A stretch of 64,000 nt of DNA from Batillaria attramentaria. Lineage: Eukaryota; Mollusca; Gastropoda; Batillariidae. Within the stretch, counting starts at the first letter, position 1; the number at the start of each line of letters is the position of its first letter. The stretch lies in contig JACVVK020000035.1 in the NCBI GenBank assembly GCA_018292915.2, positions 1,701,501 to 1,765,500 of the forward strand, in the 5' to 3' direction. The notes under the pieces were generated by a model. That model ran no database searches, had not been told where the DNA came from, and saw only the letters and a program-made list of their open reading frames with translations. This document shows, one piece after another, positions 23,105 through 34,740 of the stretch. The translations under genes were made by a program, and so were the position numbers.

Positions 23105-23165
23105 ACTGACTGACTGAAACTTTATTTTCCAAGGATGAGATAATAGACGCACAGGTCTCTCTTAC
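23105..23165 (-). mobile_element. Retroposon 3' end with (GACT)n tail
   Basis: GACTGACTGACTGAAACTTT then ATTTTCCAAGGATGAGATAA. Read in reverse this ends CCTTGGAAAATAAAGTTTC plus a short tandem tail, a layout typical of non-LTR 3' ends. GACTGACTGACTGATCCTTGG recurs at about 23831 in a related form. Confidence 0.4.
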
Positions 23166-23195
23166 TATCTGTCCTTGCTACACTAACAAAGCACT

Positions 23196-23198
<3 letters not shown>

Positions 23199-23248
<50 letters not shown>
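23199..23248. repeat. (AG)25 microsatellite
   Basis: Pure AG repeat. Confidence 0.97.
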
Positions 23249-23249
<1 letters not shown>

Positions 23250-23250
<1 letters not shown>

Positions 23251-24035
23251 GACAAGTTATCACCCAGGCCGATCTTGACTGGAGCAGGAGCCGCCGCCAC
23301 AAAAACAACACACAAACATCCCAACACATTCTTTCCCACTGTCTTACCGAGCACAAAACCCAATTCATTAGACAAAAGAAGATGGACAGAGAAGGGAGAT
23401 AAACCCGGACTCCTCACAGACATTCCAAGTTCAGGGACCTGGGCGCCCGCCCCATGTATTGTGGGGCAGAGTGGATGTGAACATGGTATGGAAGAGAGAT
23501 GGAGAGACGGATAAGAGAGAGAACCCCGGCCGGCAGCAGGCAGAGTCTAGCTGGCAGCATGAGTAGAACGCAGCAGGAGCTGCTACTGTACCACTTTGTT
23601 CGCCTACAGCTCTGAAGAGCGTGCCCCGGGCTCCCAGACTGCACAGCGTGCCGCGCGGAGTTCTCCAGCACGTTCTGAGATTTCCCGATACCAGTAGCTG
23701 TATGGTAGGTTTTGGAGAGGTGTTCTGTTCAAACCGTACGTGGTGGTCTCTCACACAAGACGAACAGTGATTGTTGGGGTCGAGTCGATGGTGAACGGGG
23801 AAGACATGGATCGTGTGCTGACCGAAATGTGACTGACTGACTGATCCTTGGAAGTGTAAGATGACCAGCGTTTCGGAATATTAGTACAGTATCAGTAGAA
23901 TCTGCTGATGCATCTGATACTGTTCACGAACGGGAAATGATGATGAGAAAGGCCAACGGCCTTGGACGCGAGCTTCTTCGCTCTGTGGTAACAAAAGGAA
24001 TCGCAACTTTCCCTTGGAGTAGCAGATCTGATGAG
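23250..24035. other. Unannotated sequence
   Basis: Overlapping frames on both strands between 23275 and 23754 have no recognisable domain. Confidence 0.35.
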
Positions 24036-24039
24036 GATT

Positions 24040-24185
24040 AGTTGGTTGGGTAGGAGAGGGTTTAAAGCCATCTTCCACAACATTAGGCAAGGAGGAAAAC
24101 GCCAGCGTAAGGTTTTCGCTTCCAAACGAGATTCGAACTCACGACCCTAGTATTGAAAGTCTGCTGGGTCGCTTATCCCGGGTCC
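24040..24185 (-). mobile_element. Diverged SINE family 1 copy
   Basis: GAGATTCGAACTCACGACCC (B box in reverse) and TATTGAAAGTCTGCTGGGTC match the head. GGGTTTAAAGCCATCTTCCA and CAAGGAGGAAAACGCCAGCG are a mutated body. An old copy. Confidence 0.6.
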
Positions 24186-24189
24186 CCTG

Positions 24190-25345
24190 ATGAGGAAAAC
24201 TAACACTTGCCCTCCTGGTGACTGTCAGCGTATTCCTAGTCACTGTCAGTACAGTGTTCTTGGCCGGGATGCTGTGATTTTACCTATATCCGGTTTCAGT
24301 GTACGCCGCATGAATTTAAATTTAAATCTAATTTTGCAAGTTTTTAGGCATATCTGGATTTACTGTGTATATGCACACAGATTAGGGTAAGAAAAACAAA
24401 ATCACCGTCAAATTCCGTTACTGAAAAGAGCGCAAGTGCTTATCAATCCATGGCGCGTACTCGACCCTTTTCAGGAAATGACGGTAGTAAGACTTCTCAG
24501 AAACCTTTTGTCTGGAACTCTGCCCAAGACAGACGGACAGACAGACGATAACAAAACGTTCTTTTTTCTCTCCCCCCTCACACAGTCCCTATCTCGACTC
24601 ACGTTGCAGTCGGCCGGAACTGGTGGAAAAAGCCAATAATAAACTGAACGAGCGTTGCCGTGTGCGAGCCCTGTCTGAGACGAGGGATTGCTAGCAAGCA
24701 AAATAAACTCGGGCATCTCTCGACAAGAATTTCACAAACCTTCGCACAGCGCCACCACAGTCAGATAGAGCGGTTATAAAATGCCGATTGCCTCCCCGTT
24801 CTTTTTATGTTCGCACAAGTCTAAACGTTTGGCACAGTCTGTGCAGCTTAGTAACTGACAATTTCCTTTGAGCCTGCAATTTGTTTCGCCGGTTCCAGAA
24901 ATAAAAGGGTACCAGTCTTCCCGCTATCGCGGCATCGCAGACATAGTGTGAAAGACAGTTTCTGTGATGCACCAAGGAGAACCTCGAGCCTCGCTTTGAA
25001 CCCGGCTGACACCGACAGCCTCATTCTGGAGTACAAACGCGAGCTAGCCATTAGCGTTTTCTGTTGAGTTGGTCAGTCCCCCCCCCCCCCATCCCTTTTC
25101 AAAGAAAATAATAACCTCAGGGCAGAATTTCCACAAAGTCTTTTATCTGGACATACTGACACGGTAGGGATATCCAGTGTCATCTGGACCTGACCTTTTC
25201 AAATCCGTGACGTTTAGACCTCTCAGTTCAGTTTCCGTTTATTTACACTGACGTACATTCAATATAACTAGTTTCGTAACAATTTTAGAAAAAAAATTCT
25301 TTTTTGCTAAGTTATGCGTGTTCTTGCAAGAGGTCGTAGACTTTC
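24190..25345. other. Unannotated sequence
   Basis: Contains a poly-C run at 25078-25090. No supported gene. Confidence 0.35.
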
Positions 25346-25349
25346 TGGG

Positions 25350-25475
25350 CGAGCCCGGACAGCCGAATGGCAGAGCGCTGGACTTTCCGGCGGCAGTGCA
25401 TGGTACTGGCTTTTTCAGCCCTCTTTGCCATGTCTTTCTTATCACCCGTATATGGTGGAAAACGAACGTTAAAAA
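25350..25475 (+). mobile_element. SINE family 1 copy with internal deletion
   Basis: GACAGCCGAATGGCAGAGCG (A-box side) is intact, but the B box is replaced by GCGGCAGTGCATGG. The tail TTATCACCCGTATATGGTGG and AACGTTAAAAACG follows. Without the B box it cannot be an active polymerase III unit. Confidence 0.65.
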
Positions 25476-25601
25476 CGGAAACAGAACGTCAAACGGCCCC
25501 CAAACCCCCACCCTCCTTGGCGTTCTGTGGTGAGTTTAGGTTTACAGTAAACTTGCTCAACGTCGCATACTTAAAGAACGAAGGGGGTGGGGGGGGGGGG
25601 G

Positions 25602-25768
25602 GTTGCGGATACCGAATGGTAGGGGCGTTGAACTTTCAATGCTCGGGGCTTGAGTTCGAATCCTGGTCGGGGTCATACATTTGTTCTGGACTATTTCTCG
25701 TTGCCCCGTCTTTGATATCACCCATGCGTTGTAGAAAAGGACGTTAAAATCCCAAACACCTACCCACC
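25602..25768 (+). mobile_element. SINE family 1 copy, near full length
   Basis: A box GGATACCGAATGGTAGGGGC, B box GAGTTCGAATCCTGG, body TCGTTGCCCCGTCTTTGATA and tail AAAAGGACGTTAAAATCCC are all present. Flanks at about 25568-25583 and 25771-25786 (ACTTAAAGAACGAAGG and ACCTAAAGAGCGACGG) agree at 13 of 16 bases and may be a decayed target-site duplication. Confidence 0.8.
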
Positions 25769-25769
25769 C

Positions 25770-26335
25770 ACCTAAAGAGCGACGGAATTCTGACACGTAA
25801 ACATACCGTGGACCGTTGTCAGTCGCCCCAGGCCTCACTGCGTCTATACTTGAAATTAAAATGAGGCAGTGACGTCAGAACACGGACAGTAATTACCCGT
25901 ATGCTGTCAACATCGCTAGACTGCACAATCAAGATTACGGTAATCGCGAGAGAGAATAATGAAGAGGAGATGCTTCTTTTGCCCGGACAAGTTGAAGCAG
26001 AGTTACGTTTCTTCTGAAGTAACTGGTTGTGACGTAACTCACGGAGAGGTTTATCGCGCCATCTTGCGGGGATTGTTGCTGTCAGCCCGGAGTGCTGCTG
26101 CTGTGCCTCACTTACCTCCCCATCTCGCGGCATCTTCTGTGAGTGAGGAAGAAAGAGATGGCTATCTGGCGCACCACATTTTTGTTGCCTCCAAAACCTT
26201 TTTGCGCCTCGCCACTGACACAAAAGTCGTGGGTTCTCAGTCTCTCTTTTGCTTTTCTTTTTCCTTCGGTCTTTCTCCACTGGTGGCGTCCGTTAAAATG
26301 TGCCCGGTTATCTGCTCGTTTGAGGGTACGTGTAT
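25770..26335. other. Unannotated sequence with opposing frames
   Basis: A 165-codon + frame (25959) and a 153-codon - frame (26280 to 25819) overlap. The + frame ends in microsatellite. Neither has a recognisable domain and at most one could be real, so I call neither. Confidence 0.35.

Positions 26336-26338
<3 letters not shown>

Positions 26339-26427
<89 letters not shown>
26339..26427. repeat. Compound (GT)n(GA)n microsatellite
   Basis: About 29 GT units followed by about 15 GA units, the same order and strand as 22773-22879 and 33193-33286. Confidence 0.95.
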
Positions 26428-26430
<3 letters not shown>

Positions 26431-26764
26431 ACACAGCTTTCGCACTGAAATTATAGGCAGTCTGGAAAAATGTACACACTCATTTTTAAACAACAACAAC
26501 AACAAATTCTCTGAAAAACGTCGCCTTTACGTGTGGCACTTCAAAATTCCGAAACTGAGTAGCCTTTTAGAAAGGGAGGCAACCTTCATTACAACAGGGC
26601 TCATTCAGCACATTGGCGGTCAGTATTTTGGGAAACTAGAAGTTCTAAAAAAGCTGTGAGAGTCTCTATAACTGTTTTCACTCATTTTAAAAGCCGGTTC
26701 AAATTAAAGAGAAGAGGCCAGGGGACTTCCAAGAAGGTGGTCCGTTTAACCGCTGAACCTAAGC

Positions 26765-26851
26765 CGATTCAGTAGCATTTGAGCGCTCTGAGCCAGCGTC
26801 TGCTGGGATACTGCGCTATATAAAGCAATTTATTATTAATCATTATTATTA
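26765..26851 (+). mobile_element. Retroposon 3' end with ATT tail
   Basis: GCTGGGATACTGCGCTATAT then AAAGCAATTTATTATTAATC then ATT units: a GCGCTATATAA...ATT ending of the LINE/SINE type. No body identified. Confidence 0.45.
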
Positions 26852-28740
26852 TGTGATGGCAGAAGATACAGTGCAGGACAAACCAGTCCACACCCACGTC
26901 GTGAGAGACTCACGCATGCGCACAACTGTTTCTACACTCAAATGAACGCACGGCAGCAACACGCAAAAACTCAATGCAGGTTTCCTAAGTCGTATCTGCA
27001 ACTGTACTGCGTGTTCGGAACGTTAAACCTGTCGTTTCTGATAAACTATGACGAATCAAACCAGTCTATATTTGCCATGGTGTGGTTTGCCAACGGACTT
27101 CGCCCCTATTACATCATACCCCATTAGCTAAGTGTCTTCATCCTAAACTGATGAGAGCGGAAGTGCTGGTTTATCAGCAGGTTCTCGTGAAATCAAGGAA
27201 GTTATCTCCACATATCACTGAGCTGAGTAAACAGCACTTGAAGTCAGTGGTGCGGGGATGGAGGGCAGTGAGTTGGGTGGGTGTGGGTGGGAGAGGGGTG
27301 TTGGGAGGTGGGGAGGGGGGAGGACGTCACCGTGACAGTGTCCATGAAGACACCAGGACTGCCACACAGCAGCCTACAAATCACTGGTTCGAACCGGTTT
27401 CTGAAATTCTCTAAATCATCGAGACAAAGTCGCATTAGAAACACATTATCCCGTCAGTTAAACTGTTTAGGCTTGCGAATAAAGCATGTCAACATAGTAG
27501 GCAATGTAACAGATTACAAGACTGAACCTGTCTTTATCTCACTCGTATAGTAACCACGAAGGGGGTTGATGACATGAACTTGGAGCTTGTACATTCTGTG
27601 AAATTTAAGCAGTTTCGCCTCGTATAGTAGTGCAACTTTTTTTTTTTTTTTTAGTCGGAGCATTAATGTTTGCTATTCTCTTGATTAATGGGGACGCCAT
27701 CTTGGATTCTCTTCTACTAATCATTATACGAGTCAATAATCAGTTCATCCCAGTTTTGTGTTTTCGTCGTGCTAAAAAAAAAAAAAAAAAAAACCCAAAC
27801 AAACAACAACAAGAAAACACAAGGAAAGCAGAAACATCCCTATGTCTTCGTTGTGTTCTAAAATAGCCATTAGACATAACAACACTTCTCCAAACTTTAT
27901 CAAGACATAAGGCCGGTAACTGCATTTGGCGCTCTCTGCCCCACCCCCTCTCTCCACCCCCTTGTCTAATGGCTACGATATATAGTAGGACCAGAATGGA
28001 GGGAGGTGCACTATCACCTTTCTCTGAAAACTACCATATTTTTAAGCACATTTACGACGCCGAAACATAAGTTGGCCCCAGTTGTCTGGCAGCAATTACG
28101 GCCCTTTCATAAACCAGTCGATTATTGCCCCTTGCTGCCTGGAGCAGTGCACTACATCAGTCTCGGGGTTCCAGTAAACACAATCTTGGAGCCGGCAATT
28201 TGGCCAAAGTGCACCATCTTTCGGGCCGTCATAAGGCCCCAGTTTGACATTTATTCGGGAGAATAAGATGTACCCTTGAGAACGGCGGGAACTTTATAAC
28301 CTGCTCGCTGTGCTGCGGAGTCGCCCCCGGGAAACCGGCTGTAGTCGTAAACCGCCGCCATCATGGTATCGGGGAACGTGAAAAAGTAGGATCCGTTTCC
28401 CGTCCGCTGCAGCACTGAAACGAATTGCCTACCTGCTGACGAAAGCACATTTGAAACCGTTAATGTTTACGACACCCCCCGGCCTATCCCTCCCCCGAAA
28501 AACAACAACAACCACAACCACCACCACAACAACCGTGACAAAACCCAACAACAGCAACAACAAAAACTTTATTAAATTTGAAAAAAAAAATAACAAAAAA
28601 AATTGAAATCAATATTTTTTTCTCGGAATGCTCGGAACATGGTACTTAAAAGCTCTAAAGGATTTACTTACACGATAACACCCCCCCCCCCCTTCACTTT
28701 ACCATGGCGAAAACTCCTATATGACAGTGGACTCGAAAGT
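26852..28740. other. Unannotated sequence
   Basis: Contains poly-T (27638-27652), poly-A (27775-27793), A/CAA-rich simple sequence (28498-28620) and a poly-C run (28681-28692). Short frames have no recognisable product. Confidence 0.4.
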
Positions 28741-28747
28741 GGGCAGG

Positions 28748-28925
28748 GTTGGGCATTTTAACGTTTAGCCTGACGTTCTTTCTCCGTGGCGAGGGTCATC
28801 ACTTTTAAAGACAGCGGAACTGGAAAAAAAATGGTACAAAAGTTGGCCCTGTCGGAGTTCGAATCCACAACTATCCAATCTCGAGTGCGACGCCGCTGAA
28901 CTCATTGAGCCATGCAGCGACTTCA
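28748..28925 (-). mobile_element. Diverged tRNA-derived SINE copy
   Basis: GGAGTTCGAATCCACAACT (B box in reverse) and CTGAACTCATTGAGCCATGC (A-box side) give a tRNA-like head. The tail side has ATTTTAACGTTTAGCCTGAC. It resembles family 1 in layout but is strongly diverged, and could be a sister family. Confidence 0.5.
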
Positions 28926-29620
28926 GTTCCCCTGACTTACAAGCGAAAAGACAAATAACGTTTCACACTTTCAATGGAACTGCGTCTTCACGCGAGGTGT
29001 CAAGACCGATTTTTTTCGTTTCCAGTTGGCATGTTTAGAAGCTCGACCACTTCACTTCTTTCGCCTTGGGCCAGGTCGAAGACAAACAGCTATTGAGGTC
29101 TGCAAAAAGGTCCTAACCGCTTGTCAAATCCATGGCACTTAGGTCGTTTTTCCAGATGACGGTAGACATGCCGGCTCGGAGAAAAATAAATCGAATTCGG
29201 ACTTGTGTGAAAAACAGTGTTCTCTCCTCCCGTACGTCACGCAGGCGAATCTGGTGCATACAAATGCGTGCACCCCCTGTCAAGCCTCGTGCATTTCTTG
29301 CTGAAGAAGCCGTCAACTGCTTCCTTTGCATTTGAATATCCCAGCGAATCACGAACTGGTTTGTATGCATGGCCTCAGTCGCCCTACCTGTTACGTCTCT
29401 CCTCTCTCATTACCGAAATGCCTCCCTGTCTAAAGCCGTCTTTACGTGTGCAAATGACTCCTTAAATGTATTGCGTCGTTCCCAAACGCTTGACGGAAGC
29501 GTTGGTCTAAAAAGGGGAAGAAAAAAAAAACTGACGAAGTTCTGCCTACAGAATGTTCTTCGTTGCTTCATTGTCCTCCAGTAAAATCAGCACCGTCAAT
29601 TAGGAAGTGACGTCAACAGA

Positions 29621-29793
29621 GGGTGGGTTGGTGTTTGGGAGTTTAACGTCCTTTTCCACTAAGTATTTCAAAGACGGGGCAACGAGAAAAAGGCCAACAC
29701 AAATATTAAATATTTTGGTCCCGGCCGGGATTCGAACTCACGACCCGAGCATTGACAGTCCAACGCTCTACCATACGGCTATCCCGGCTCCCC
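29621..29793 (-). mobile_element. SINE family 1 copy with perfect target-site duplication
   Basis: A complete 173 bp copy: tail GGGAGTTTAACGTCCTTTTC, body AAAGACGGGGCAACGAGAAA, B box CCGGGATTCGAACTCACGAC, A-box side CAACGCTCTACCATACGGCT. The 12-mer GACGTCAACAGA directly abuts both ends (29609-29620 and 29794-29805), which fixes the element boundaries and shows insertion by LINE-type retroposition. It is the best reference copy for the family here. Confidence 0.92.
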
Positions 29794-29805
29794 GACGTCA
29801 ACAGA

Positions 29806-30984
29806 TGAAAAAGTGACAAGAAATAGTCGAGCTTGGGGAACCGGCGTTGCAACTTACGTTGTACACGTATTTGGTATAGAGGGAAAGGAAATTATATTCC
29901 ATGCAAGATATAAACATGTGAAAGAGGAACAAGTGAATAATCAACAAATTGTACGACGGGAAGTGCCATACGACAAAGGTTAAAGGTTGAAGGTGACCAA
30001 TGGAAAGGTCACGGTCAAGCAGCTCCGTAGTAGCTTCTCACGATTCGCCCGTGGGCCTCTGACCCACGTAAGTCCTTTTCAGAGGCATTGTGGGAGTCTC
30101 TCTCTCTCTCTCTGTGTGCTCGCGCACTGAAATTGTAATCAGATATGTTAACAAATCGAAATCATTCCTCCACCTTTTCCCATTGCCAGCCTCTCACCCC
30201 CGCACCCATGCTTCCATAAAACCAATTCGTTTTCGTAAAAATCGTCTTGGGAGCTATCGGCTGTCCCTATGATTCAGGGCGGAATTTCTAGCCCCTGTCA
30301 CCTATGGGGCCGCGATGTCGAGCGGCCGCGTTTATGTCCTCACCTCCAGCGAGCGATCTCTGGCTGTTTCATCTCGTTTTTCCTCCATAATCACGCGCGA
30401 GGTTAGCCCGGATCTCGCACCATCTCTCTTTGTCATGCCAGTCTGTCGTTTTCCCGGGCCCCTCGTGTTTTACCCGGTGCTAGAGGTGTCGTCTGCAAGT
30501 CTGGTCGCCTTCTCTCCCTTGTCTGACCTCTTGCGCGCGCCTTCTTCTGATTTATTCCCGCGGTGCAACTTTATTTGCCGACCTGGCGTCTGATAGGGTG
30601 GATATTAACTGGGCGAGTGACTCGTGACCTGCGACAGCCAATCAAAGAGCGGCAGCTCCGTCAAGAAGGGAGGCGACCAATCTTTCTGGTGCCCCAGGAC
30701 GAGCAGAAGTCAACTTCGTGGCATGAAAATGATGAAGTTCGCTCAAGCATCGAGTTCAGTTCTGAGCTTCTGATCCCTTCTTTCAATTATCGTGATTTTA
30801 CAATACCTTTTTCTTTGTGATAGCTTGCTGTGTATTATCAGCCCCCCCCTCCCCCCCCCCCCCGACTAATTAATTTCGCTGAACTTTAGGATTCGATTTG
30901 ATGACCAAGTGTGGCTTAAGTTTGACGACTCAGTCGCGGCCGTGTGTTCCTTTCCTCATTCTATTTTTAATGTTGCTGGCACTG
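29806..30984. other. Unannotated sequence
   Basis: A CT run at 30099-30113 and a poly-C run at 30841-30863. Frames at 30315-30593 and 30563-30820 (+) have no recognisable domain. Confidence 0.35.
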
Positions 30985-31075
30985 GTCGCCGTCCGAACAC
31001 CGCTGCTGAAGGTTGCGGGTTCGAATCTTGGCAGGGTAAAATCTTCTACAGACCTTTTTACCCACTCCTCCGGTT
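30975..31075 (+). mobile_element. Possible tRNA-derived SINE fragment
   Basis: GTTGCGGGTTCGAATCTTGG is a good tRNA B box and T arm, preceded by CCGTCCGAACACCGCTGCTG. No family 1 or 2 body follows, so this is either a third family or a stray tRNA-like fragment. Confidence 0.35.
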
Positions 31076-31494
31076 GCTGAAACCATCTCAATTTTGTAAT
31101 AAACAAAACACAGTGCACTCCCCTACTGCCAGCCCCGCCCAACCCCTACATGGAGTTTGTGACACCGTGAGACAGCCATCAGTGATCAACTCACTGAACG
31201 TAAAAACTCCGCAAATTCGCCATCACGTCTCAGCCAGGCAAAAACTAGCGCTTGTCAGAGTGCAGAAACAGTGCAGTGTTTCACAGGACGTTTATCTTGT
31301 CGCTTCCTTCTCCTCCCGGATTGAAGGAGACGTGTAGCGTTCCTGCCAGCCCCGACTTCAAACAGGAAAATAATAAGCGGCCACATTTTCATACACTGAT
31401 ACAGTTGTGGGAGAGACGCCGCGCACGCGGGTCCTACTATGTACTGGAAACACCGAAAACACCACAGGAAACACCGTCAAGTATAGTACGAATG

Positions 31495-31499
<5 letters not shown>

Positions 31500-31577
<78 letters not shown>
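31500..31577. repeat. (AC)39 microsatellite
   Basis: Uninterrupted AC repeat of 78 bp. Confidence 0.97.
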
Positions 31578-31578
<1 letters not shown>

Positions 31579-31890
31579 TTCTGCGATTAGTTTGTTTTCA
31601 TTCCACAAAATAGGTTACAAAAAAAATGACATCCATATTCTGATTTTTGTTGTTATTATTATTTACCTTGTAAATGATGGTGGTAACAAAGGTCTAAACA
31701 TGACATTGTTTGGCCTGGTTTGAAATCAAAATATGTACTCCACCTCCAACCCTAAACCTCAGTCACACAACAACATATAATATACGCCGACTAGAATCAC
31801 CACAATGGTTTCCAATGCAATATTGTGACCCAAGAGACTGATGCTGATGCGCAGATTAAGCGTATGCGATGACAAGTTTTCCACACGGTT

Positions 31891-32281
31891 GGGGCGGTCG
31901 GTGGTCTAGTGGTTAAGAGACATTTCACCAATGCGAAAGGTCAGGGGTTCGAGTCCCACTGGGGGCAAAGAATTTTTCCTTCTCGTATGTGGCACCGTTC
32001 ATTCGGGCCGATCGTCGGGGGTTCTCTCCGGGTACTCCGGCTCCCCCCCCCCCTCTGCTTTGCAAATGTTCAGCCCACCAAATTTGAAAAATAAATGCAA
32101 TTCTAAATTCCGAAATTTGAATAGCACCCTTCGCACCACGTGATGGTAATGTGTTTATATCCAGTGTGTGAGAGAATGCGTGTGATTCACGTCAGCGTGC
32201 GTGTTGGGTTCAGTTTGAGCCGATTCATGAAATTGGGTAAAGCGCCTATACAATACGCATTATTATTATTATTATTATTAT
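31891..32281 (+). mobile_element. SINE family 2 copy, about 390 bp
   Basis: tRNA-like head: GGTGGTCTAGTGGTTAAGAG (A box) and AGGGGTTCGAGTCCCACTGG (B box). The body includes GTGGCACCGTTCATTCGGGC and GTTCTCTCCGGGTACTCCGG, then AAATAAATGCAATTCTAAAT. The 3' part is AAAGCGCCTATACAATACGC followed by (ATT)n. It matches the minus-strand copy at 49665-50057 along its length. The GCGC...ATT ending resembles LINE tails, as expected if a partner LINE mobilises it. Confidence 0.88.
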
Positions 32282-33189
32282 ACGTTGCTTAGTGTATGCC
32301 TGTCATGCCTATTGAGACTTGAAATCGCGTTACCAACCATAAACCTCCTTCAAGCTAGTAGTTACTAAATAACCCGAAACCTATAGTCTGGTGCTGGTGT
32401 TTCCGGCGGCCGCAAATGTTTTTTTTTTTTTGTTTTTTTTTCCTGGTGTTCCCGGTAAATAACAGGACGCCGTGCAAGCAGCAAGTTATGTGCCCGGCGC
32501 CTGCGATGTGGCGTTTCATAAGATTAGCTCACAGATAACGGTATACGTATCGAAATTGAGCCTGGCACGCCGCACTTTGTGTTTCTCTCCCTTCACTCAC
32601 AATAGAAGTGGAAATTTGCGGCAGGGCTGTCACATACACTTTAGCCACCAAGACTGACGTTCAAGTGAACGTGTAAAGTCTGTGGCCAGGGGATTGGAGC
32701 TGCACCCAAAAAAGGAGGGTGGGTCACGTGCTTTCACGCTATTTTTCTAAGAGAAAAAATGGGGAGGGGGGGGGGGTTAGGGAGTAGAAATAGCGACTGC
32801 TCTCTCCGTTCATCCGTGTCGCTGGTTTTTGGCCCCCGAAAAAAAAAAATCGTTTACAATGCAGTAGAGTGACTGCGGCAGTCAGTTTACAGAATTCCGG
32901 CTCATGCTGAGGTGTGAGTGCCCCCCCGCCCCCTTCCGTCCCCCAACTCCCCGCCACCCTCGTAAAGAACAAGTTTACAAGTTTCAACTTGAACATGCGC
33001 GTCATTGTCTCTCCCCAGCATAGATTCCTCACAGACAAGCTTTTCCTTGCTCACTTACTGGCTTACCGAAGAGCAAAAATCAAAACTGTTTCTCAGTGTC
33101 TGATCTTCCTATTTGATGACGTGGACCACTGAGTCCTGTGGCCAGTTAGTTCCACATTTACCCCCCCCTCCTCTCTTTCCGGCTCAGCA

Positions 33190-33190
<1 letters not shown>
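32282..33190. other. Unannotated sequence
   Basis: Poly-T near 32418-32440 and poly-G near 32762-32776. No gene seen. Confidence 0.4.
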
Positions 33191-33192
<2 letters not shown>

Positions 33193-33266
<74 letters not shown>

Positions 33267-33286
33267 AGAGAGAGAGAGAGAGAGAA
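33193..33286. repeat. Compound (GT)n(GA)n microsatellite
   Basis: About 35 GT units to 33263, then TT and (GA)n. Confidence 0.95.
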
Positions 33287-33375
33287 GGAGCCAGACCTGC
33301 ATTGCGGATGTTCAAGTTGAGTCTGGTTCGCAACCGTTTGGACAAAGTGCAGACAACTCTGCAGTCGGAATGACG

Positions 33376-33648
33376 TCACTGCTTCTGCTTAACCTCAAAC
33401 CACCAAGGTGAAACCCGCCGTCCCTCCATAACAATTTCCATCTCATTCCGAGACAAGCCATCACCCATTACGGTCCTCACAAAACGAATGGCCGCCGTCC
33501 GACTGTCAACTGAATATTCATCTTCTTCTTCTAACGACATCAGCCTTGCCATGTTCGTGCTGTCAGAACGGAAAACAGACTGTCCCATGGGGAGATCGAA
33601 CTTTTCCAAATTCCAGTTGCGTGAGGGAAATTCGTTCCGAGCTGCCAT
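33376..33648 (-). CDS. Candidate small ORF, 90 codons, unknown function
   Basis: The minus-strand frame starts MAARNEFPSRNWNLEKFDLP. It continues with an acidic patch (LMSLEEEDEYSVDS) and a charged helical-looking segment (RTAAIRFVRTVMGDGLSRNE) and ends WWFEVKQKQ. The start has G at -3 and G at +4, a good Kozak context. Residue composition is balanced and not repeat-driven, unlike most frames nearby. No domain, promoter or poly(A) signal is recognised. A perfect CRE-type TGACGTCA at 33371-33378 overlaps the stop. It could be one exon of a larger gene, a small gene or chance. It abuts the tandem array at 33720. Confidence 0.3.
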   Translation of the reverse strand: MAARNEFPSRNWNLEKFDLPMGQSVFRSDSTNMARLMSLEEEDEYSVDSRTAAIRFVRTVMGDGLSRNEMEIVMEGRRVSPWWFEVKQKQ

Positions 33649-33719
33649 TACGCATTTTGACCTGTATGCTCGCTTTCAACGTTAACCCGTTCAGTGTCTG
33701 CTTTAATTCTGGATATGGT

Positions 33720-34530
33720 GACGTGAAAAATGTCGTCTGGTCAGTGTTTTCAAAAAAAAACGTGATCGTTAAAAAAATGCGGACACTCATTTTCAACCTT
33801 AATTAGCCTGTTCTCTGACTGATTTATTCTAGTCCCGGTGACGTAAACCAGAGACAGAAAAAAACTTTCTTTACGGCTATGTCGCTGCGTGAACGAAGCT
33901 GAAAAGTGTCGTCTGGTCAGTGTTTTTTAAAAACCATGATCGTGGAAAAAAAACAAACAAAACAAAACACCACCACCACCAACAACAAACAAACGGAAAA
34001 CTACGGTCCTCGATGATTACACCACCAGTTCTGGTTCTGTTGACGTGATCGTAGCTGAAACTGAATGTCTGGTCAGTATTTTCTTTTAAAAAAACTATGA
34101 TCGTGAAAAATGCGGACATTAACTTTCAACGTTAATTAACATGTTCCGTGGATGCATTAATTTTGGTCCTGGTGACTTGAGAGACCCTGAGAAATGTCGT
34201 CTGGTCAGTGTTTTCTAAAATCCATGATCGTGAAAAGAACGGACACCCACTTCAGTGCTGGATGATTACACCACCAATTTTGGTTCTGGTAACGTGAACG
34301 TAGCTGGAAATTTGTCGTCTGGTCAGTATTTTCCAAAGAAAAAAACAACATGAACGTGAACAATGCGGACACCCACTTTCAACGTCAATGAAACTGTTCC
34401 GTGGCTGCTTTCATTGTGGCTCCGGTGACGTGAAAGGAGGCTGAAAAATGTCGTCTGGTCAGTGTTTTCTAAAAACCATGATTGTGAAAAATGCGGACAA
34501 CGTGCATGATGATTACACCACTAAGATAAT
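33720..34530. repeat. Six-unit diverged tandem repeat
   Basis: The core TGTCGTCTGGTCAGTGTTTT recurs near 33731, 33908, 34065, 34196, 34315 and 34449. Each is followed by a variable A-run, CCATGATCGTGAAAAATGCG, GGACACCCACTTTCAACG and GGTGACGTGAA-like spacers. Unit length varies from about 115 to 180 bp through spacer indels. The A-runs and a CAC/CAA-rich insertion (33950-33990) indicate slippage. Confidence 0.85.
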
Positions 34531-34740
34531 CAGCTCCTGTTTTCAGATTCAGTGAGTCATTGTCACGAAAGACAGCGGGGCGGACAGCGCATATTTTGAC
34601 ACCTTCTAACAAACGGCGTTCTGGTGGTAATCAGGAGTCATTTTCACTAAATCGCCGGGACCACACACAATGCAGACATTTTGCAGAGACAACCGCGTCT
34701 CATCCGCTTATTACGGCTCAGCTGGTCAAGTTCGCCCGCT

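Noticed and set aside
25819..26456. Opposing frames of 153 and 165 codons
   Set aside because: They overlap on opposite strands, neither has a domain, and the + one runs into (GT)n(GA)n.
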